Positions 17,256-22,321 of a stretch of 22,321 nucleotides of DNA are shown piece by piece; within the stretch, counting starts at the first letter, position 1; every line of letters starts with the position of its first letter. The notes under the pieces are model-generated. The model was not told the DNA's origin. It searched no databases and was given only the letters and a program-made list of their open reading frames with translations. This DNA is from Paramoeba atlantica (lineage: Eukaryota; Discosea), in NCBI GenBank assembly GCA_977017575.1, contig CDRNVI010000135.1:1-22321 (forward strand), in the 5' to 3' direction. The translations under genes and the position numbers were made by a program.

Positions 17256-17624
17256 AATTTATATTTAAATATTATTAACGTATTAATAATTTTTTTTTCA
17301 TAATTGAATTTCATTAATTCATTAAATAAATAATACTTTTTATTTAAATTTAATAACAAACTATTATTTATTTGTTCTAAAGTTCCTTTACTATATAATT
17401 TATTTTTATATCATAAAAAATAATAATTCATCATTATTTAAAAGATTAGTAAAATAATCTTTAAAATATTTCTTATTAATAATTAGAAAATATTTAATAT
17501 TAACAAAAATTTTATATAATAAATTAATATTAGATAAATTCATTATGTTTAAATAAATTTGTTCAAAATTATTAAACGATTTATATTGATTTACATAAAA
17601 AAAAGCTATAATATTATTATTCAT
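17243..17624 (-). CDS. Unassigned ORF between rpl11 and rps12, frame shifts at an A run
   Basis: The ATG at 17624 lies 6 bases after the rpl11 stop. It gives 72 residues ([20 protein letters not shown]... ending ELLFFMI) to a TAA at 17406-17408. In the frame one base away, reading continues without interruption for about 50 codons ([17 protein letters not shown]...[13 protein letters not shown]) and stops at 17243-17245, overlapping the rps12 start by 13 bases, as real genes do in this cluster. The switch coincides with the 6-base A run at 17415-17420, so this is probably one gene of about 126 residues. In jakobid mitochondria and bacteria, rpl1 and rpl10 follow rpl11. Size and place suggest rpl10, but the sequence does not prove it. 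Confidence 0.5.
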
Positions 17625-17630
17625 ATTTTT

Positions 17631-18086
17631 TTATATAATTTTATTAATTTGTAAATTTGATATAGAAAAAAAACTATTTTTAAATCGCAATTTTATTCAA
17701 TTTTGATTTAAATTATTATATAATTTAAATCAATAATAATTACGCAATATAACAATATCATATAGACTTCTTAATGTAATTGAATTTTCCATAATATTTT
17801 TATTAGTTAAACTCATAATATTTCAAACCAATTTTAATAAAGTACTAAAAGAAGGTCCTTTTATTAAAAAAACAAATGATTTATCAGTATATAAAAATAA
17901 TCTAACATATATTAATAAATCTTCCGATCTATATATAAAAGTTTGTTTATTAAATTCATTACAAAATTCTTTGATTTTCTCTCTATTCATATAAGGACTT
18001 AAATTAGGTCCTATATTTAAATTTTCAAAAGCGGCACCTCTAGAATTAATTCTTAAATTAAAAAATCGATTTAATTTTTTTTGCAT
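17631..18086 (-). CDS. rpl11: Ribosomal protein L11
   Basis: L11 builds the GTPase-associated centre with the LSU rRNA. Landmarks: FENLNIGPNLSPYMNREKIKEFCNEFNKQT corresponds to bacterial A.PAPPVGPALGQ.GVNIMEFCKAFNA.T, and VRLFLYTDKSFVFLIKGPSFSTLLKLVW to ITVYEDRSFTFV.KTPPASVLLKKA. The central proline cluster is only partly kept. Under table 4 the protein is 151 residues, the normal length, with TGA at 17823-17825 and two more near the end. The C-terminal 60 residues are divergent. It lies 33 bases after nad7. Confidence 0.85.
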
Positions 18087-18119
18087 ATATATAATATTTA
18101 ATATTATATTAATATTTGA

Positions 18120-19304
18120 TTAACGATCAACCTCCCCAAAAACTATATCTAAAGTACCTATAATAGTAACAACGTCGGCTATCATATGTCCTTTTGATAA
18201 TGTATCTAATAATTGTAAATGATTAAACCCTGGTGCTTTTATCTTACATCTTACCGGTCTATTTAATCCTCCCGAAACTAAAAAAACACCAAATTCCCCT
18301 TTAGGAGCTTCTATAGATCTATAAACATCATTAAAAGGTATATTAACACCTTCTGTAAATAATTTAAAATGATGTATTAAAGATTCCATAGAAAACTTCA
18401 TTAATGATCTTGAAGGTATAGTTAATTTATTATTGTAATTTGAAATAGGACCTTCTTTTAAATTATTTAAAAGTTGTAAAATTATTTTTAAACTCTCATG
18501 CATTTCTTTTAATCTAATTAAAAATCTATCAAAACAATCACCTTTATTTCCTATATAAGATTTAAAATCAACTTCATTATATAATTCATAAGGTTCACTT
18601 TTTCTAATATCTCAAGGAATACCAGATCCTCTTAAAATAACTCCACTACAACCTCAAGTTTGTGCTTGATTATAATCTAATATACCTACATCAACTAAAC
18701 GTTGCTTTCATATTCTATTTCTATTTAATAATTCTTCCATTTCCATTAAAGAGTTAATAAAATTTTGTGTAAATTTATATAAATCATCACAAAAAGACAT
18801 AGGTATATCTTGACTAATACCTCCTGGTCTTATATATGCTGCATGCATTCTAGCACCTGATACCCTTTCGTAAAATTCCATTAATTTTTCACGTTCTTCA
18901 AAAAGTCATAAAAAAGGTGTCATCGCTCCAACATCTAACGCATGTGTAGTTAACCCTAAAATATGATTTAATATTCTAGTTATTTCACCAAAAATCATAC
19001 GTATCATCTTTGCTCTTATAGGTACATTAGTAGAACTTAAAGTTTCTACAGCTAATGAATAACAATGTTCTTGAGCCATCATAGATACATAATCTAATCT
19101 ATCAAAATAAGGTAAAGCTTGTATAAAAGTCTTATATTCTATTAATTTTTCAGTACCTCTATGTAATAATCCTATATGAGGATCAGCTCTTTCTATAATT
19201 TCACCATTTAATTCTAATATTAATCTTAAAACTCCATGAGCTGCTGGATGCTGTGGTCCAAAATTAATTGTAAAAGTTTTTATTTTTTTAAATATTTTAT
19301 TCAC
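18120..19304 (-). CDS. nad7: NADH dehydrogenase subunit 7
   Basis: Nad7 is the 49-kDa peripheral-arm subunit of complex I that forms part of the quinone site. 394 residues, the usual length, in one frame with TGA=Trp (first at 18906-18908, TPFLW). Conserved blocks: [126 protein letters not shown]. The HRGTEK and GEVDR ends are exact family hallmarks. ATG at 19304, 4 bases after nad9. Confidence 0.98.
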
Positions 19305-19308
19305 GTTT

Positions 19309-19899
19309 TTAAAGTATATATTTTTTATTTAATAAAGGATTAGTAAAACTATATGATCTCATATTTTGCATTAATTCAATAGGCTCATAAATCAAATATT
19401 GTTTATCTTCATCATACCTTATTTCTAAATAACCATTTAAAGGAAAATCTTTACGAAACGGATAACCTTCAAAACCATAATCGGTTAATATACGTCTTAA
19501 ATCTTTATGACCCATGAAAAAAATACCATACATATCTCAAACTTCACGTTCTAACCAATCGGCACCTAAATAAATATCAGTAATAGATCTTATAACATCT
19601 AATTTATCACAAGATACAGAAATAATTAATCTAGAATTATAATCTATACTTAATAAATTATAATCAATTTCAAAACGTTTAGCTCTATCAATAAAATCAC
19701 TACAGCAAATATCAGTTATTACCTTATATCTTAAAAAAGTATGCTTATTAAAAATATTTAAAACAAAACCTAAATAATCTTTTGATACTAATTTAATTTT
19801 AATAAATTCATCTGTTATTTTTATATGCGAAATATATTTAATTAGTAAATTTAATATATAATTTACAGCATAATTATTACTATTTTTTTTTAATAACAT
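19309..19899 (-). CDS. nad9: NADH dehydrogenase subunit 9
   Basis: Nad9 is the 30-kDa (NuoC-type) peripheral-arm subunit of complex I. The product is 196 residues, full length. The signature [51 protein letters not shown] is complete. Its central Trp, in the motif EREVWDM, is TGA at 19537-19539. ATG at 19899 ([15 protein letters not shown]), TAA at 19309-19311. The adjacent nad9-nad7 pair follows the bacterial nuoC-nuoD order. Confidence 0.97.
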
Positions 19900-19911
19900 A
19901 TTTTTTTTTAT

Positions 19912-20235
19912 TTATAATATATATAATTTATATTTTTTAATATTACTAATTTTATATTTTAAAAATAGATTAAAAGGTGAAGTAACAAAATATAATTGAT
20001 TTAATCGTATATTTTTATACCTATAATATAATAAAAAACTTTCCATATTTAAATATTGTTTTTTATTAAAATTTATAATTAATCCTTTAATATTACGTAT
20101 ATATACATTCTTATATAATCAATAAAAATACTTTAATTCAATAGATATATTATTATTTAATTTTTTTTTATATTCTATAGATAATAAACTTAAAAAAGAA
20201 TTATCTAAATAATTTATAATTTTTTTCTTTTTCAT
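19912..20235 (-). CDS. rpl19: Probable ribosomal protein L19
   Basis: A 107-residue frame (one TGA Trp) fills the gap between rps11 and nad9. It starts 3 bases after the rps11 stop and ends 12 bases before nad9. The middle and C-terminal parts line up without gaps against bacterial L19: KNVYIRNIKGLIINFNKK with KKRLQAFEGVVIAIRNRG, then ESFLLYYRYKNIRLNQLYFVTSP with [23 protein letters not shown], then ISNIKKYKLYIL with GAVRKAKLYYLR. Length also fits (about 115). L19 lies at the subunit interface. Identity is low and I could not test it statistically, so this is a probable assignment. Confidence 0.6.
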
Positions 20236-20238
20236 TTA

Positions 20239-20595
20239 TTATTTTCTTCTTCTCTTTTTCTTTCTTATACCATTATGAGCTTTTGATTTTATAAAATTAA
20301 TAAATTTTAAATTATAAGGTGTAGTCTCAAATAATTCTTTTAAATTTCTCAAAATTTTACGAGTATAATATTTATAAATTATATTTAATATGAATCATTT
20401 TTTCATATATAAATATTTAAAATCAATTTTTGAAGCTACAATTAATGAATTTAAAGCAAAATATGTTTTTTTTAATGATTTTTTATAATAAAAACCACAT
20501 GAAAAATTTTTTATTACATTACCATTAATATGCGAAAAATTTAAATAAGTATTTTTTCTAAATTTTAATATTAAATTAATAGTACAAAATTTCAA
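20239..20595 (-). CDS. rps11: Ribosomal protein S11
   Basis: S11 sits on the small-subunit platform near the E-site mRNA. NFSHINGNVIKNFSCGFYYKKSLKKTYFALNSLIVASKIDFKYLYMKKW corresponds to the T.TD..G........G..G.KG.RK.TP.AAQ....A....... core, and TTPYNLKFINFIKSKAHNGIRKRKRRRK to DVTP.PHNGCRP.K.RR. The PHNG-type end is preserved. There is no ATG. The frame is open back to a TAA at 20635-20637, and TTG at 20595 is the most plausible start (118 residues). ATT codons further up are alternatives. It is separated from rps13, its usual neighbour, by more than 8 kb. Confidence 0.85.
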
Positions 20596-20640
20596 AGATA
20601 ACCAATCTAATTTTGAACCCTTTAAAAAATTTTTTTAGTA

Positions 20641-20938
20641 TATTAATAAATAAATATCTTTTTTTAAAAAAAGATAATTTTGCTGCATATATATACTTGC
20701 TTTTTAATTTTATATTAAACCTTTTTTTATATAATCAAGTAACTGAAGGTAATTTAAATCTATTAATTTTTATTATTTAATTTTTCTATTTTTTATTAAA
20801 CTTTCTTTTTTTTCAAACATATTTGTATTATTTCTTTCCTTAATTTTTCTATTTTTTTTAAACTTTTTCTATTTTTTTAATTTTCTTTCTTTTTCTTTTT
20901 AATGATTCCATATATAATTAAATTTAATATAAGTTTTA
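20641..20938 (-). other. Non-coding spacer between trnF and rps11
   Basis: About 300 bases with no ORF of note. On the plus strand it is strongly pyrimidine-biased. TTTTTCTATTTTTTW-type units recur at about 20781-20797, 20845-20860 and 20865-20880, the first two continuing into an AAACTTT segment. Next to rps11 lies a 22-base perfect palindrome (20655-20676). On the transcript this is a purine-rich leader preceding the rps11-rpl19-nad9 cluster. I see no tRNA or rRNA fragment here. Confidence 0.5.
20655..20676. other. Perfect 22-base palindrome upstream of rps11
   Basis: TATCTTTTTTT is followed directly by its exact reverse complement. In RNA this would give an 11-bp hairpin with almost no loop, or a dsDNA cruciform. 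It lies 60 bases upstream of the likely rps11 start, at the head of the protein-coding cluster, where an RNA-processing or stabilising element would be plausible. In DNA this AT-rich, a run of T followed by a run of A is not rare, but the flanking TATC/GATA extends the match. Confidence 0.35.
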
Positions 20939-21011
20939 TGTGGAGAATTGGGTTTGAACCAATGACCTAAAGCTTTTCAGGCTTTCGCTCTACCTACTGA
21001 GCTACCCCCAA
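20939..21011 (-). tRNA. trnF(gaa): tRNA-Phe (anticodon GAA)
   Basis: A complete 73-base cloverleaf on the minus strand. D-stem GCTC/GAGC, anticodon stem AAAGC/GCTTT with loop CTGAAAA (anticodon GAA), variable AGGTC, T-stem ATTGG/CCAAT with loop TTCAAAC, acceptor TTGGGGG against TCTCCAC, discriminator A. Acceptor pairs 2-71 to 7-66 form with two G-U pairs, but position 1 is T opposite C72, a mismatch that the standard tRNA-Phe (G1-C72) does not have. Confidence 0.93.
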
Positions 21012-21044
21012 AAACTTTTTTTAATTACAAATTATTTTTTTATA

Positions 21045-21133
21045 AGGTAAGTATGGGATTCGAACCCATGATATTATATGAATAATATATCGATTTAGCA
21101 GATCGACACCTTCAACCACTCGGTCAACTCACC
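21045..21133 (-). tRNA. trnS(gcu): tRNA-Ser (anticodon GCU)
   Basis: An 89-base class II tRNA on the minus strand. Acceptor GGTGAGT/ACTTACC (one G-U pair), D-stem ACC/GGT, anticodon stem TCGAT/ATCGA with loop CTGCTAA (anticodon GCT, reading AGY serine codons), a long AT-rich variable arm of the TATATTATTCATATAATAT type, and T-stem ATGGG/CCCAT with loop TTCGAAT. Discriminator is T. All seven acceptor pairs form, unlike the neighbouring tRNA-Phe. Confidence 0.93.
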
Positions 21134-21257
21134 TAAAATATGATTTGTATTAATATAAATTATACACTCTTATAAAAAAATTTTTACGAGAATATAATTT
21201 AATATATAATATTTTAAAGGGTTCGATAAGCTTACCTTTAAAAAAAATATAAATTTA
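21134..21257 (-). other. Spacer between rns and trnS with a short hairpin
   Basis: This AT-rich gap of about 120 bases follows the 3' end of the SSU rRNA. It holds one more GC-rich element at 21215-21240: TAAAGG and CCTTTA form a 6-bp stem closing a 14-base loop (GTTCGATAAGCTTA on the plus strand). It could guide 3' processing of the rRNA. It is not long enough for a tRNA and I see no ORF. Confidence 0.35.
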
Positions 21258-22321
21258 TTTTCCATCCAGCGCAGGTTCCCCTACCACTACCATGTTACGA
21301 CTTCACCCTGATTACTATCAATACATTCAAATTAAATAATTAATAATATTTTATTAAAAATTAATTATCTCCAATAGATTAAAAATAATTAATAAATATA
21401 AATTATTAATTATAATTTTTCCAATATTAACAACTTTCTTGGCGTGACGGGCAGTGTGTACTAGATTTGGATCCCATTTCACCGAAACATTCTAATTTTC
21501 GATTACTGACGATTTCAACTTCATATTTTTATTTTCAAAAAATAATCCGAACTATAATAATCTTTATAATTTAAATAAATTTCACAATTTATTTTTTTTT
21601 TGTAATTATTTTTGTAACACGTGTGTAGCCCAATTCATCAGGGCCATACCTACTTGACGTCCTCCTCTATTTCATTTAATATATAATTAATAATACAATA
21701 TAATAAAATATAATAATATAACATATAATAATATAACATATAATAATATAATAATATATCATATATTTTATTATATTGTAAGGATTACACTCGTTACAGG
21801 ACCTAACCATACATATCACTACACGAGCTGACGACAGCCATGCGACACCTGCTTAAAAAAATTATATAAAGTTTACTATATTTATTATAATTTTTTTCAA
21901 TCTAGAATTGGTAAGATTTTATGCGTTATATCAGATTAAACCACATGTTCCACCGTTCGTACCAAATCTCAGCCACTTTCTTTGAGTTCAAATCTTGCGA
22001 TCATACTCCCCAGGCGGGATGCTTACGCGTTAGCTAAACCACAAAAATATTTCCTACAGTTAGCATCCATCGTTGTCTGTATGGACTACAAGGGTCTCTA
22101 ATCCTCTTTGATACCCATACCTTCGTACTTTAGTGTCAGTATAAATCTAATATATAGCTTTCACCTTCTGATAGTCTCCATAGTATCATAAAATTTCACC
22201 TTTCCTCTATGAATACTATATATCTGAATAATACTCTTAGTTTACTAATATATAATTTATTCATTATTACTAATAACGCCTTTAAAATTATATTATTAAA
22301 AAATAAACCACTTATCATACG
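21258..22321 (-). rRNA. rns: Mitochondrial small-subunit rRNA (3' two thirds; 5' part outside the window)
   Basis: The plus strand shows the reverse complement of universally conserved SSU segments in order. These are the 3' end near 21260-21303 (GCAGGTTCCCCTAC, TGTTACGACTT), the decoding-region GACGGGCAGTGTGTAC (21448-21462), ACGTGTGTAGCCC...CTTGACGTCCTCC (21618-21666), CTCGTTACAGGACC and CACGAGCTGACGACAGCCATG (21790-21842), ATTAAACCACATGTTCCACCG (21935-21955), ACTCCCCAGGCGGGATGCTTA (22006-22026) and ACTACAAGGGTCTCTAATCC (22085-22104). The 3' end reads CTGGAT followed by GGAAAATA, without the bacterial CCTCCTT anti-Shine-Dalgarno. Variable helices are AT-rich and expanded. The gene appears continuous to the window edge. 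Confidence 0.96.
21710..21750. repeat. Tandem 15-base repeat inside the SSU rRNA (helix 39 region)
   Basis: The unit ATAATAATATAACAT occurs at 21710-21724 and 21725-21739, followed by an 11-base partial copy (21740-21750). It lies between the conserved TTGACGTCCTCC (about E. coli 1190) and ACTCGTTACAGG (about 1110) segments, which is variable region V7, helix 39. The surrounding 21680-21780 segment is almost pure A/T and would expand that helix. Confidence 0.7.

Noticed and set aside
21215-21240. T-loop-like GGGTTCGAT suggesting a further tRNA near rns
   Set aside because: Flanking bases do not form a T-stem or acceptor. Only a simple 6-bp hairpin is present.
1-22321. A natural insertion of mitochondrial DNA into a bacterial chromosome
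   Set aside because: One end only is visible, both genes are cut at a shared short sequence, and no integration machinery is present. A chimera explains all of it more simply.
2488-22321. Ciliate mitochondrial origin (AT-rich, TGA=Trp, large orphan ORFs)
   Set aside because: Ciliate mtDNAs lack this bacterial ribosomal operon order and genes such as rpl5 and rpl11, and have different nad gene structures. The gene set here is richer.
1-22321. CRISPR arrays, insertion sequences, prophage or virus-like elements
   Set aside because: No regular spaced repeats, transposase, integrase or capsid-like frames were seen on either strand.

Overview
This window is a hybrid of two unrelated genomes. Bases 1 to about 2490 are bacterial: moderate GC, Shine-Dalgarno sites, a gammaproteobacterial class II dihydroorotase (pyrC), and the first two thirds of an outer-membrane porin with the N-terminal coiled coil typical of the LbtU siderophore-porin family of Legionella relatives. 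From about 2490 to 22321 the sequence is extremely AT-rich mitochondrial DNA of a protist. The change happens within about 14 bases and cuts through both the porin gene and nad5. The simplest explanation is a chimeric contig joining an amoeba-associated (Legionellales-like) bacterium to its host's mitochondrial genome, not a real insertion.

Every mitochondrial gene lies on the minus strand, so transcription runs from high to low coordinates: rns (5' end outside the window), trnS(GCU), trnF(GAA), rps11, a probable rpl19, nad9, nad7, rpl11, an unassigned ORF, rps12, rps7, rpl2, rps19, rps3, rpl16, rpl14, rpl5, rps14, rps8, rpl6, a small ORF, rps13, a giant unassigned ORF, atp8, cob, a possible atp4, nad3, atp6, nad4L and nad5 (cut by the junction). 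The block from rps12 to rps13 keeps the bacterial str-S10-spc operon order. Genes are spaced by 0 to 30 bases or overlap, as expected for one long polycistron.

TGA is read as tryptophan (translation table 4). It falls at conserved Trp positions in nad3, nad5, nad7, nad9, cob, atp6, atp8 and rps14. Reading TGA as stop would break almost every gene. Gene content (rpl11, rpl5, rpl6, rps7, nad7 and nad9), table 4, and a tRNA acceptor mismatch of the kind repaired by 5' tRNA editing would fit an amoebozoan of the Acanthamoeba type, but this placement is an inference and other protist groups are possible.

The gene products are mitochondrial ribosomal proteins plus membrane subunits of complex I (nad3, 4L, 5) with its peripheral arm (nad7, 9), complex III (cob) and ATP synthase (atp6, atp8, possibly atp4). 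The most unusual items are a Lys/Asn-rich ORF of about 1,100 codons between rps13 and atp8, a dispersed purine-rich 14-mer concentrated inside it but read in all three frames, homopolymer frame breaks clustered in nad5 near the junction, and the candidate mitochondrial rpl19. No introns, transposons or CRISPR arrays were seen.
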